Shown one piece after another: positions 43,739-52,559 of a stretch of DNA of 64,000 nt (position 1 is the stretch's first letter; each line of letters starts with the position of its first letter). The DNA comes from Nocardia mikamii NBRC 108933 (GTDB lineage Bacteria > Actinomycetota > Actinomycetes > Mycobacteriales > Mycobacteriaceae). The notes beneath the pieces are model-generated. The model was not told the DNA's origin. It saw nothing but the letters and a program-made list of their open reading frames with translations, and did not search any database. The position numbers and the translations under genes were made by a program. The stretch is taken from positions 1 to 64,000 of the forward strand of contig NZ_BDCM01000028.1 in assembly GCF_001613505.1 (NCBI RefSeq), given 5' to 3'.

Positions 43739-44863
43739 ATGTTCGATTCGAGGCAACGCAGGCAGCGGTACCGCCCGGCCGTCGTCGCCGTCGTCCTGGC
43801 GGTCTCGGCTGTCACCTGGTCGGCCACTGGATGTTCGGCGAGCCTGGACCGGCTTCCGCTCCCGGCGCCGACCGTCGAGGGCTACCGGTTGACCGCCACT
43901 TTCGCCAATGCGCTCAACCTGCCCACCAAGGCCAAGGTCCGGCTCAACGGCGCCGATATCGGCCAGGTGGAATCGATGCAGGCCGAGAATTACACGGCCG
44001 TGGTGGCGATGCGTATCCGATCGGGGGTGCTGCTGCCCGCCGGCACCACCGCCGAACTGCGCTCGGCCACGCCGATGGGTGATGTCTTTGTGGCACTGAC
44101 ACCCCCGGCGCACCCCGAACTCGGTGCCCCGGCACTCGGTGACGGTGCGAGTATTCCCTTGCCGGCGACATCGGCGGCCGCGACAATCGAAGAAGTGCTG
44201 ACGAAGGCATCGCTGCTGGTCAATGGCGGTGCAATCGAGAACGTGACGAGTCTGGCCAACAGTCTCGGGCAGTCGGTCGGTGGGCGGGGCGATCGGCTTG
44301 CCGTCATGATCAGCCAGACCCGCGATCTGGTGAACAATCTGGCGGCCCGCTCGGACCGTGTCCGCGAGATCCTGGCGACCGCCGGTGATCTTAGCGCGAC
44401 GGCGGCCGCACAGCGCGGTGATATCGACGACGCGATGTCGGCGGCCGGACCGGCATTGCAGGTCGTGGGCGACAACACCCAGCAGCTGGTCGATCTCACC
44501 GGGCAGGTGAACCGAATCGCGCAGGAACTCGCCACGTACCCCTCGATCAACGGGACCAGCGACCGCAGCATCGTCGAGACCGTGAACATGCTCGCCGCCG
44601 GATTGAACGCCGCCGCCACCGATCCCGGCGCCGATCTCGACAACCTGAACAGCATTATTCCGATCATCCTGAAGGTCACCGACGCCTCGTCGGCGCACGT
44701 GACCGTCGATATCGTTCGGCTGGCGGCGGGCGCGGTCGCCGATCCGAACACTCCCGCCGATCCCGGCGCCCGGCTGCCCGACGGGTCGGATTGGACCAAC
44801 TTCATCGGTTCGCTGAGCTACACACTCAACCGGTTGAAGAACAAAGTGGAGACGCCGCGATGA
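43739..44863 (+). CDS. mceE: Mce-family lipoprotein (MceE)
   Basis: 374 residues. The signal segment VVAVVLAVSAVTWSATGCSA has a weaker lipobox (SATGC), and a lipidated cysteine is likely. The Mce domain (YRLTATFANALNLPTKAKVR, LNGADIGQVESM, LRSATPMGDVFVALT) is complete. It starts 25 bp after mceD with a good AGTAGGAGAAC ribosome site. The stop overlaps the mceF start by four bases (44860-44863). Confidence 0.9.
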   Translation: MFDSRQRRQRYRPAVVAVVLAVSAVTWSATGCSASLDRLPLPAPTVEGYRLTATFANALNLPTKAKVRLNGADIGQVESMQAENYTAVVAMRIRSGVLLPAGTTAELRSATPMGDVFVALTPPAHPELGAPALGDGASIPLPATSAAATIEEVLTKASLLVNGGAIENVTSLANSLGQSVGGRGDRLAVMISQTRDLVNNLAARSDRVREILATAGDLSATAAAQRGDIDDAMSAAGPALQVVGDNTQQLVDLTGQVNRIAQELATYPSINGTSDRSIVETVNMLAAGLNAAATDPGADLDNLNSIIPIILKVTDASSAHVTVDIVRLAAGAVADPNTPADPGARLPDGSDWTNFIGSLSYTLNRLKNKVETPR

Positions 44864-46137
44864 GGAAGATTTCCGTGAGTGCCGCGCTGGAACCACCGGC
44901 GCGAGTGGTGGTGTTCACAGCCCGCCAGCTGTCCCAGCATCGCATCCTGACCTCGTGTGTCGCGCTGCTGCTGGTGCTGATCCTCGCCGTCGGATATCTG
45001 CTGCTCGGCTCGCTCCAGATCAACCCGATGCGATCGAATTACCAGGTACGGATCGCGCTGGCGCAATCCGGCGGTCTGCTTCCCGGCCAGGACGTCACCC
45101 TGCGCGGCGTGCGGATCGGGCGTGTGCGCTCGGTGGACGCGGACAGCCACGGGGTCGTCGCGGTCGCCGCCATCGACTCCGGTACCCGGATTCCGGTCAG
45201 CACGCACGTGCGGGTCGCATCCCTGTCGGCCGCCGGTGAGCAGTACCTCGATTTCCACCCCGAGTCCGATGCCGCACCGTATCTGTCCGACGGCGCTCTG
45301 GTCGACCAGCGCAACACCTCGACCCCGACCACGTTGGCCGGCCTGCTGGGCAGCCTCAACGGCACCCTGACGCAAGTCGACCCGGCGAAGGTCGAAGCCA
45401 TCGTGCGCGAGCTCGGCGTCAGCTCGGCCGGGCCGGACAAACTGGCGGCGGTCGTCGACGGCGGCATGTTCATGCTCTCGACTCTGGATTCGGTACTGCC
45501 GCAAACGGCTTCGCTGCTGCACAACAGCAAGGCGGTGCTCACCATCCTGGGCGAGACGGCGCCCGGGCTGCAGTCGACCGCTCAGAATCTGTCTGCGACC
45601 ATGGCGGGAGTCTCGACGATGACCGGTGGTTACGAGGCACTTCTCGGCAACACCCCCGGCGCTCTCACCGCAGTGGATTCGATCATCGCCGATAACTCAC
45701 CGACCATGGTGGAGCTGCTCGGCAACCTCACCACCACCTCGCAGATGGCCTACGTGCACTCGCCCGCACTGCGGGAGTTCTTCTTCCCGCAGCAGCGCGC
45801 GGGCTCGACCCTCGATGCGATCGGCACCGGCCTGCACGACGGCGCCGCGTGGGCGCTGGTGAGCGCGTACCCGAAGTACTCGTGTGACTACGACCTGCCC
45901 CGGCTGCCGGGCTCGATTCCGAACTATCCGGAACCGTATCTGACCGCACGGTGTACCGATCCGGACCCGTCCGTCCTGCCACGTGGCGCCGCGAACGCGC
46001 CCCGCCCGCCCGGCGACAATACGGCCACCGCGCCGCCCGGTGCGGATCCCCGGCAGCGCGCCGATCCCACGCCGAGAGGCCCGCGCAGCTACGACGGTGG
46101 GCCGGCGAGCCGGGGCAATGTGCCGCCGCCGAAATGA
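44860..46137 (+). CDS. mceF: Mce-family protein, last of the operon (MceF)
   Basis: 425 residues from ATG 44860; the frame opens earlier but inside mceE. The anchor is SCVALLLVLILAVGYLLLGS, and the Mce domain starts YQVRIALAQSGGLLPGQDVT with VRIGRVRSVDAD following. The long C-terminus is Pro/Arg-rich and ends within 35 bp of the convergent TetR gene. Confidence 0.9.
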   Translation: MRKISVSAALEPPARVVVFTARQLSQHRILTSCVALLLVLILAVGYLLLGSLQINPMRSNYQVRIALAQSGGLLPGQDVTLRGVRIGRVRSVDADSHGVVAVAAIDSGTRIPVSTHVRVASLSAAGEQYLDFHPESDAAPYLSDGALVDQRNTSTPTTLAGLLGSLNGTLTQVDPAKVEAIVRELGVSSAGPDKLAAVVDGGMFMLSTLDSVLPQTASLLHNSKAVLTILGETAPGLQSTAQNLSATMAGVSTMTGGYEALLGNTPGALTAVDSIIADNSPTMVELLGNLTTTSQMAYVHSPALREFFFPQQRAGSTLDAIGTGLHDGAAWALVSAYPKYSCDYDLPRLPGSIPNYPEPYLTARCTDPDPSVLPRGAANAPRPPGDNTATAPPGADPRQRADPTPRGPRSYDGGPASRGNVPPPK

Positions 46138-46170
46138 AACGGCCGACTCGCGGTGTGTCGTCACGGGTTC

Positions 46171-46728
46171 TCAGATGCTCTCCGAAAAGCTTGGTGCGAT
46201 GAACTGGCGAATCATGTCGTATTCGGTCTCGGGGTCCTTGATCGGCCAGCGCCACAGCGCGAAAACCACCCGGATGAGCCATTGCGCCGCCGCGGGCTCA
46301 CGTAGGGGGCGGCCGAGCATCTCCTGGGCCAGCCCTTCCACGATCGTCGATTCGATGAGCCACTCACCCTCGTGCTTGTTCATCATCGAGTTCATCATCA
46401 TCGGGCCCAAGGGGTCGGACCGGATGCGCTCGAGGGAAACGGCGATGGCGGTGACGATGCGCTCCGTGCCGTCGAGATGATCAATGCTACTTCTGACCAG
46501 CTCGACGATCCGGGCGGAAAACAGTGTGAGCACGACTTCGCGAATCGCCGCTTTACCGCCCGCGTGACGATAGATGGTGGCCGGCGAGCAATGGATCTTC
46601 CTGGCGAGCGCATCGATACTGAACTTGTCGAAACCGTCGCGCGCGATGAGTTCGGCCGCGGCGGCGTAGATACGCTCCGACGCCTCTCTGCCGCGGTCAC
46701 GCCCGATCAACCAATCCCTGGACGTCAC
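46171..46728 (-). CDS. TetR-family regulator
   Basis: Likely starts at GTG 46728 (VTSRDWLIGRDRGREASERI), giving 185 residues; the frame reaches 46788. The DNA-binding domain is AAAELIARDGFDKFSIDALA, then RKIHCSPATIYRHAGGKAAI. The C-terminus is helical with a Met-rich segment (GPMMMNSMMNKHEGEW). It is convergent with mceF and a candidate repressor of the mce operon or of the neighbouring membrane genes. Confidence 0.85.
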   Translation of the reverse strand: MTSRDWLIGRDRGREASERIYAAAAELIARDGFDKFSIDALARKIHCSPATIYRHAGGKAAIREVVLTLFSARIVELVRSSIDHLDGTERIVTAIAVSLERIRSDPLGPMMMNSMMNKHEGEWLIESTIVEGLAQEMLGRPLREPAAAQWLIRVVFALWRWPIKDPETEYDMIRQFIAPSFSESI

Positions 46729-46821
46729 AATCCCACCAACCCTTCTGAGTTGCGCGTCCTCCGTACCGGTCAACGCTGCACAGTACAACCCGGATTCGCA
46801 CGGCTATCCGCTTTCGGGCCC

Positions 46822-47463
46822 CTATGTGAGTGCCTCGACGATGGCGGTGACCTGAGGCGCCAGTGCTGGTGTAAGGGGTTGTTTCCCGAACCCTGAAGCG
46901 GCCCAGTAGCGTACACCGTCGCCGACGAGCACCTGTGCGATGCGCGCGGCCCGCACCACGTCGAGACCGGGAGGGAGCTTACCGTCGCGTTGCGCTTGCC
47001 GGAAGGGCTCCAGGAACAGGTAGGCGAGCTCGGCCTCGGTGGCGCCGCCGGCGAGTGCGCGCCGCTCGAGCCGATAGGCCTCGAGTACGGTCTCGAAGAC
47101 CAGTTCCGGGGGATAGATGCGGGCTCCTCGTTCGAGGGTTTCGATGACGGCGGTGATGACATCGATCAGCTCGTAAGGGCCGGAGACCACAGCTTCGGCG
47201 GCGTGGTGGGCGTCGTCCATCGTCAGAGTCTCGGCCTCGAGCAGGACATCCTCGCGGCGCGCGAAATACACGTAGAAGAGCGCTTTGGACACCCCCGCGG
47301 CCTTGGCGATGTCGGTGACCGTGGTTTCGGCGAATCCTTTGGTGCGCCACAGTGCCATCGCCGCCTGGACGATGGCCTCCCGGCTGGCCTGCGAGCGCGC
47401 GCGCACCGGAACAGTGCGTTTCTGACTACCGTCATCGCTGGATTTGGTCGAAACATGGTTCAT
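46822..47463 (-). CDS. TetR-family regulator
   Basis: 213 residues. The helix-turn-helix is AAMALWRTKGFAETTVTDIA, KAAGVSKALFYVYFARREDV. It is divergent from the membrane-gene operon at 47586, with an inverted repeat and probable promoter between (47477-47524), so it most likely represses that operon and itself. The ligand is unknown. Confidence 0.9.
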   Translation of the reverse strand: MNHVSTKSSDDGSQKRTVPVRARSQASREAIVQAAMALWRTKGFAETTVTDIAKAAGVSKALFYVYFARREDVLLEAETLTMDDAHHAAEAVVSGPYELIDVITAVIETLERGARIYPPELVFETVLEAYRLERRALAGGATEAELAYLFLEPFRQAQRDGKLPPGLDVVRAARIAQVLVGDGVRYWAASGFGKQPLTPALAPQVTAIVEALT

Positions 47464-47476
47464 ATCAACGATTCTA

Positions 47477-47524
47477 CCTCAAGCAAAACATTGACTACCG
47501 TCAGATTGGCTGCGATGCTTGAGG
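47477..47524 (+). promoter_or_regulatory. promoter and operator-like inverted repeat between TetR and membrane operon
   Basis: CCTCAAGCA at 47477-47485 and TGCTTGAGG at 47516-47524 form a 9-bp inverted repeat. Between them lie TTGACT (47491-47496) and, 17 bp on, GATGCT (47514-47519), a plausible -35/-10 pair for the rightward operon. A TetR dimer bound to the arms would cover the promoter. Confidence 0.5.
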
Positions 47525-47585
47525 GACGTCGTGGCGCGGCGGCGTCTATTCGCTGATCGGGTGCACTCCTGACGGGAGAGAACCG

Positions 47586-48329
47586 TTGCAAGCTTTGATC
47601 GAGAACGAGGATCCGGTGGTGAGCACGAATCTTCGTGCCCAGCAGGCCATTCTGTGGTCCACGCCGGTGATCGCACTGGCCCTGCTGGTGCTGTTCGCCG
47701 CATTTCCCGGCTTCTTTCCCCCGATGTCGCCGAATATGACCGCGGCGCAGGTGGCACAGTTCTACGCGGACAACACCGCGTTGATCCGTTTCAGTCAGGT
47801 CGGGTTCAACCTGTTCGGTGTGCTGATCGTGCCGTTCTTCGTCCTGATTATGGGCCGGATGACGCGCATGGGCGGCCAGAGTCATATCTTCGCGTTCTCG
47901 TATCTGGGAGCGATCGTCGCCGGCGTCACCTTGTTCGCGTTGTCGAACATCGTCTTCGGCGTCGCGGCCTTCCGGCCCGATCGGGGTCCGGAACTGGTGC
48001 AGACACTCAACGATCTGGCCTGGATCCTGTTCATCGCGCCGATCGGAATGCTCGTAGCGCAGTTCGTATTGCTGGCTCTGGCAGTGCATTTCGACGATGG
48101 GGAGCAGCCGGTTTTCCCGAAATGGGTCGCAGCCTATTCGCTGATCACCGCGGTGGCGATGGCGCCGTCGGCGGGCGCGGCGGTATTCCGGGACGGCCCG
48201 CTGGCCTGGGACGGTTTCATCTCGTTCTGGTTGCGCAACAGTGCCTTCGCCGCTTTTGTCGTGGTGATGTTCTTCGTCGTGCGCGCGGCCCTGCAACGCG
48301 AGGCCCGGGACGAAGCGGGTGTGTCGTGA
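47586..48329 (+). CDS. multi-span membrane protein (DUF4386-like)
   Basis: 247 residues from TTG 47586 after GGGAGAGAACCG; GTG 47619 is an alternative. About six membrane spans are visible (VIALALLVLFAAFPGFF, VGFNLFGVLIVPFFVLIM, FSYLGAIVAGVTLFALSNIV and others). The pattern resembles DUF4386-type integral membrane proteins. It overlaps the next gene by four bases (GTGA at 48326-48329) and leads a four-gene unit under the TetR-controlled promoter. Confidence 0.7.
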   Translation: MQALIENEDPVVSTNLRAQQAILWSTPVIALALLVLFAAFPGFFPPMSPNMTAAQVAQFYADNTALIRFSQVGFNLFGVLIVPFFVLIMGRMTRMGGQSHIFAFSYLGAIVAGVTLFALSNIVFGVAAFRPDRGPELVQTLNDLAWILFIAPIGMLVAQFVLLALAVHFDDGEQPVFPKWVAAYSLITAVAMAPSAGAAVFRDGPLAWDGFISFWLRNSAFAAFVVVMFFVVRAALQREARDEAGVS

Positions 48330-49096
48330 CCACCACACCGCGTCCCCCGGTGGATACCGGCGCCGGGATTCGCACGCGCGGAAGCGGACTCGACGTGTGG
48401 ATCACGTACTGGACCTTCGCCGTCTTCTACGCGGTGCTGTCGATCCGCGTCGTCTTCTTCGGGCGGGCGACTCCGCCGCCCCAGCCCGATGTGACCGATC
48501 TGCAGGTACAGCAGTGGTTCGACAAGCATCACCTGGGCATTCAGATCGGTTTCGGCGTGCTGCTGGTCCTCGCGGGTGGGGCCGCGGTGTCCAACGGCAT
48601 CATCGGCTACTTCATGAAGCGGATGTCGTCGGGGCCGGTGCTGGCATATGCCTACATCGCCGGGATGGGAGTCGGTGCGGTCCCAGGATTCCATCTGCTG
48701 CTGGTGTGCTGGCTGACGGCCATTTTCCGGCCGGGCCGCGATCCCGCGATCCAGCACATGCTCTACGACTTGGGGATGTTGTCCTACAACGGCTCGCTGG
48801 GCTGCTTCACTGCCGCCTATACCGTGCTGGCCATTGCCATTCTCTACGACCGCAACCGGGTATTTCCGAAGTGGTTTGCCTATATTTCGGTATGGCAGGT
48901 CGTCACCGAGGTCTTCGCGACCCAGATGTGGGTGTTTCACTCGGGTGCGTTCGCCTGGAACGGAATGATCACCTTTTACGTGGCGATCATCGTATTCGCG
49001 CTGTGGGTGGGGTGTCTGCTGCCGATTCTGCACAACGCCTCCCGCGCCGAAAACGGCAGCGCCCGGCCTCTCTACGCCGGAAAGGGGGTGGCCTGA
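48326..49096 (+). CDS. multi-span membrane protein, unknown function
   Basis: 256 residues from the GTG at 48326. It has six or seven membrane spans (YWTFAVFYAVLSIRVVFF, GFGVLLVLAGGAAVSNGII, VPGFHLLLVCWLTAIF, FYVAIIVFALWVGCLLPIL). Distantly paralogous to the gene before it (both have Gly-Met-Leu and PKWxAYxS motifs: FPKWVAAYSL and FPKWFAYISV). The two may form a heterodimeric membrane complex. The one-base stop/start overlap with the COX3-like gene (49096) shows coupling. Confidence 0.65.
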   Translation: MTTTPRPPVDTGAGIRTRGSGLDVWITYWTFAVFYAVLSIRVVFFGRATPPPQPDVTDLQVQQWFDKHHLGIQIGFGVLLVLAGGAAVSNGIIGYFMKRMSSGPVLAYAYIAGMGVGAVPGFHLLLVCWLTAIFRPGRDPAIQHMLYDLGMLSYNGSLGCFTAAYTVLAIAILYDRNRVFPKWFAYISVWQVVTEVFATQMWVFHSGAFAWNGMITFYVAIIVFALWVGCLLPILHNASRAENGSARPLYAGKGVA

Positions 49097-49704
49097 TGAC
49101 CGTCTCGGATGAAGAGCCTTCGGTCGGGAAATCGGTTGCGCCGAAGGATATCCCGCGCGCACCCCACCTGCCCGGTGATCCGGACATGTGGGTGATGGTG
49201 CTCGGTGATCTGTTCTTCTTCGGCTGCTATTTCGTCGTCTACATGGTCTTCCGGGCCAGGTCGGCGGCCGACTTCGCGGCCGCGCAACAGCATCTGAATC
49301 TGAGCATCGGTGTCGGAAACACCATCGTTCTGCTCACCAGTTCCATGTTCGTCGCCCTCGCCGTGATCTCGGTCCGGCAAGGTGCCGTCGCGTCCGGGCG
49401 CCGGCTGCTGGCGGCGGCCGGCGGGTGTGGCGTGGTGTTCGCGGTGCTAAAAGTGTGCGAGTGGTATCTGGAGATCTCCCGGGGGCATACCGTCGGTACC
49501 GAGTTCTTCAGTTTCTACTACGCGCTCACCGGAATTCACCTGGCCCATCTGCTGCTGGGCATGCTGATCCTCGGCATCGCGGGCCGCGAACTACGCAATT
49601 CCTGCCGACCTCGGGTCGGCCTCGTCGAGCAGGGTGCGGTGTTCTGGCACATGGTCGACCTGCTCTGGATCGTCATCTTCGCCATCGTCTACCTGATGAG
49701 GTGA
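49096..49704 (+). CDS. cytochrome c oxidase subunit III-like protein (NorE-type)
   Basis: 202 residues with five membrane spans. Family features are HLPGDPDMWVMVLGDLFFFG, the conserved glutamate in KVCEWYLEISRGHTVGTEFF, and HLLLGMLILG...VFWHMVDLLWIVIFAIVYLM. The length matches small NorE/CoxC-like proteins rather than full oxidase subunit III. No subunit I or II gene is nearby. With the subunit IV-like gene after it, it may be an accessory to a quinol or nitric-oxide oxidase encoded elsewhere, or serve these membrane proteins in another way. Confidence 0.85.
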   Translation: MTVSDEEPSVGKSVAPKDIPRAPHLPGDPDMWVMVLGDLFFFGCYFVVYMVFRARSAADFAAAQQHLNLSIGVGNTIVLLTSSMFVALAVISVRQGAVASGRRLLAAAGGCGVVFAVLKVCEWYLEISRGHTVGTEFFSFYYALTGIHLAHLLLGMLILGIAGRELRNSCRPRVGLVEQGAVFWHMVDLLWIVIFAIVYLMR

Positions 49705-49708
49705 CCTC

Positions 49709-50020
49709 GTGGTTTCACTCACCGATACCAGTGACCCGGCACGCCACCGTCGCGACAAGCGATTGATCATCTACTCCTGGGCGGCCCTCACGGCGATCAC
49801 CGTACTCACCTGGCGTCTCGCGCCGGGCCCCCCCGAAGCTCATGAGACCGCGGGCGGCAAAGGACTCGTCGCCGCGATCGTCGTCCTCGGGATGATCAAA
49901 TGCCGCGTGATCACCTACTCCTTCATGGAGGTCCGGCGTGCCCCGCGCTGGCTCGGGATCGTCACCGATACATGGCTGGTCATCGTGTGGGTGGTCCTGC
50001 TCGGCATCTACCTCTATTGA
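49709..50020 (+). CDS. cytochrome c oxidase subunit IV-like protein (COX4-pro)
   Basis: 103 residues with three spans (IIYSWAALTAITVLTWRLA, LVAAIVVLGMIKCRVITYSF, WLVIVWVVLLGIYLY). The motif IKCRVITYSFMEVRRAP is typical of prokaryotic COX4-like proteins, which assist a COX3 partner. It follows the COX3-like gene by four bases. Confidence 0.85.
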   Translation: MVSLTDTSDPARHRRDKRLIIYSWAALTAITVLTWRLAPGPPEAHETAGGKGLVAAIVVLGMIKCRVITYSFMEVRRAPRWLGIVTDTWLVIVWVVLLGIYLY

Positions 50021-50173
50021 ATGCGGTGCGGTCATAAAGCGGATCGCAAGCAAGGGAAAATTGATGTTCTTGCGATTGAAGAGTGATATTCTCGCTCAAC
50101 GAGACATGCTCCAGAGCAGTCAGTGGGGCGCCTCGCTGGGTCGTTCGCGCCCGGAAATCTTCGGGAGGAATCG

Positions 50174-50218
50174 ATGGTCGATATCCAGGAGTCTGTCGCC
50201 GCGAAAGCGGGCCCGTGA
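50174..50218 (+). CDS. 14-codon minicistron coupled to yrbEA
   Basis: ATG 50174 follows a near-perfect ribosome site (GGGAGGAATCG) and encodes MVDIQESVAAKAGP. The stop TGA at 50216-50218 overlaps the yrbEA ATG (TGATG). The yrbEA start has no ribosome site of its own, so its translation probably depends on this short frame. It may be a leader peptide, or the remnant of a longer gene fused to this site. Confidence 0.55.
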   Translation: MVDIQESVAAKAGP

Positions 50219-51084
50219 TGGCCGCGCCGTCTGTGCCCGCGGACGGGGTCGCTGGGCGGTCCGCTGTCGGTGAGATCGGGGAGTGGGTCGCCGGGTACTT
50301 ACGCCGGCATCCTGGAGCGTCGCTGGAAACCGTTGGGGGGCAGTTCGTCCTGGGTGTGCGCGCTGTCCAATATCTGATCGCGGACATCGCGAGAGGGCGC
50401 TTCCCGTTTCGGGAATTCGTCCAGCAGGCGGTGTTCATGGCCAAGACCGCCTACGTCCCGACCGTCGCGGTTGCGCTGCCCATCAGTGCGACGATGTCGA
50501 TCCAATTCGGGCTGCTGGCCGGTCAGGTCGGGGCGACATCACTGGCCGGCGCCGCGGGCGGTCTGGCCGTGATACGCCAGGCCGCGCCATTGGTCACCGC
50601 AATACTGCTGGCCGCCGCCGTAGGGGCGGCGATCTGCTCGGATCTGGGCGCCCGGAAGATCCGGGAAGAGATCGACGCCATGGAGGTCATGGGAGTATCG
50701 GCCCTGCGTGCGCTCGTCGTGCCACGGCTGGCGGCTTGTGTCGCGGTGGCCATCGGACTGACGGGACTGAGTGCTTTCGTCGGATTCCTCGCTGGATACC
50801 TGTTCAACGTCTACATCCAGAACGGCACGCCGGGAAGCTATCTGGCCACCTTCTCCTCGTTCGCACGAGTCGGCGACCTGTGGCTGGCGATGGTGAAGGC
50901 CGTGGTCTTCGGCACCATCGTCACCATCGTCTCCTGTCACAAGGGGCTGACCACTAAGGGCGGTCCGGGCGGCGTCGCCAATTCGGTCAATGCCGCAGTC
51001 GTGGCCACCATCATTCTGTTGATGCTGGTGAACGCCGGCTTCACCGAGCTGTACACGATCCTATTTCCGAGAACGACCCTCTGA
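50218..51084 (+). CDS. yrbEA: YrbE-A / MlaE-type permease of the Mce system (displaced)
   Basis: 288 residues from ATG 50218. Five or six spans, with family features FREFVQQAVFMAKTAYVPTV and the coupling segment CSDLGARKIREEIDAMEVMG. Closely similar in layout to yrbEB at 38336 but of the A type (shorter N-terminus, C-terminal GLTTKGGPGGVANSVNAAVV). It normally stands directly before yrbEB, whereas here it lies 11 kb downstream, after mceF and four unrelated membrane genes. Confidence 0.9.
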   Translation: MAAPSVPADGVAGRSAVGEIGEWVAGYLRRHPGASLETVGGQFVLGVRAVQYLIADIARGRFPFREFVQQAVFMAKTAYVPTVAVALPISATMSIQFGLLAGQVGATSLAGAAGGLAVIRQAAPLVTAILLAAAVGAAICSDLGARKIREEIDAMEVMGVSALRALVVPRLAACVAVAIGLTGLSAFVGFLAGYLFNVYIQNGTPGSYLATFSSFARVGDLWLAMVKAVVFGTIVTIVSCHKGLTTKGGPGGVANSVNAAVVATIILLMLVNAGFTELYTILFPRTTL

Positions 51085-51141
51085 TCGCGTGCGTGAGGCG
51101 ATCAGCCAGCTGAAACAGCCTGGGCGACAACGGTTGAGCAC

Positions 51142-51789
51142 ATGACGATGGGCAGGACAATGGACAAGACCGCAGTCGTGAACGCCGACGAGGGTGACAC
51201 AGTGGTATCGGCCGAATCCGATGTCGCAACGGCCGAGGCGATCGAATCGAGTGAGGGCGCGGCGCGGGCGGCGGAGCCATTCGAGGGCAGTGCGGTAGCG
51301 ACGTGGCGCAGGAGGCTGCCGCGGCCGGTGACCACGGTGCTGATCGTGCTGTTGGTAATCGCGATCGCGGGGTGCGTCGTGTTCGGATCGAAGTTCCGCA
51401 CTCTGCACAATCGCGAGGATGCCGGCCGCGCGGCATTGGCTGCGGCGAAGGACTACGCAGTCGCGTTGACCAGTATCGACTTCGCCCACCTCGACGCCGA
51501 CACCGCGACCGTCTTGAACGGCGCAACCGGCGAGTTCGAGGTCATGTACCGCCAGTCCGCTGATCAGCTGAAACCTCTTCTGTTGCAGGCAAAATCGGTA
51601 AGCAAAGGCCGTGTGGTCGCCGCGAGCGTCCAGTCCGAGTCCGAGAGCCGCGCGGTGATCATGCTGTTCGTCGACGCCGAGATCACCAACGTGACGAACC
51701 CACAGCCCCGTCTCGACCGCAACCGCCTGCTGATCACCATGGATCGTGTCGGCGGGCGCTGGCTGGCGAGCAAAGTCGAGCTGCCATAG
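51142..51789 (+). CDS. Mce-associated membrane protein
   Basis: 215 residues. An acidic N-terminal cytoplasmic stretch (AESDVATAEAIESSEGAARA) precedes one membrane span (VTTVLIVLLVIAIAGCVVFG). The extracytoplasmic domain has the pattern of Mce-associated (Mas/Mam) proteins (NREDAGRAALAAAKDYAVAL, ATGEFEVMYRQSADQLKPLL). These proteins stabilise or assist Mce complexes. It follows yrbEA by about 60 bp and shares its strand. Confidence 0.85.
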   Translation: MTMGRTMDKTAVVNADEGDTVVSAESDVATAEAIESSEGAARAAEPFEGSAVATWRRRLPRPVTTVLIVLLVIAIAGCVVFGSKFRTLHNREDAGRAALAAAKDYAVALTSIDFAHLDADTATVLNGATGEFEVMYRQSADQLKPLLLQAKSVSKGRVVAASVQSESESRAVIMLFVDAEITNVTNPQPRLDRNRLLITMDRVGGRWLASKVELP

Positions 51790-51863
51790 ACCGGGCCGAT
51801 GACCAGCCGCATCCCGTCGGCCGGCTTCGGGCGACGACCTCCGCCGCCGCGCCGGGTGCTGAC

Positions 51864-52247
51864 GTGGCAGTTCCTGCGAAATACAATGCCGAGCAACGCC
51901 GTATCATCGTCGCCGCCTTCGAGTTGTTCGCCCGGCACGGCGTCGGCGCGACCTCGTTGCAGATGCTCGCCGATTACATCGGTGTCACCAAGGCGGCGGT
52001 GTACCACCAGTTCAAATCCAATTGGCCGGCCGTCGACCGAACACGAGCAGACATCACAGGGCGAGAGCTCCCTCGCCTTCGCCATGGCGCCCGCTCTTCG
52101 CCATGGCGTGTGGAATCACCCGGTCAACGACCGGGCGAACCTACTCAACCGGATCGAATCCATTTCTCCACATCGGGTCAAGCCGTCATGGCAACCGGAA
52201 CAGTCCGGCACCTGGCGTACGCTCTTTCGAGCCGCGTGAGCGAATAG
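51864..52247 (+). pseudogene. TetR-family regulator, truncated
   Basis: The first 52 codons are an intact TetR DNA-binding domain (AEQRRIIVAAFELFARHGVG, ATSLQMLADYIGVTKAAVYH, QFKS). The sequence then turns Arg/Pro-rich and unlike any ligand domain, so the C-terminal half is lost. It starts at GTG 51864. Confidence 0.75.
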
Positions 52248-52559
52248 CGCACGTGCTCAGGGTGGCACAAGGGCTCCGGCATTCGCCCGGTGCTTAGTCG
52301 TCCTCGTCGTGGGCGTCCGAATCGCGCGGCGGCCGGTGGCGTCGGTACGCACGTGGCCGGTGTGTACGGGCCGGGTGGGTGCAGCGATGTCGTGGTTGTG
52401 GAGGCGTTGACCGGGCATGCGGGGCATCCGGATCAAGATATGCCGACGATATCGACAAGCAGCGGGCCGCGACGGGGGTGACGATGAGTCCGGTGGATGC
52501 CGGCCCGCTGTGCGGAAAAGCCGTGTGTGGCACGGGCGCCAGCCGAGGCGGGCGGCGGC

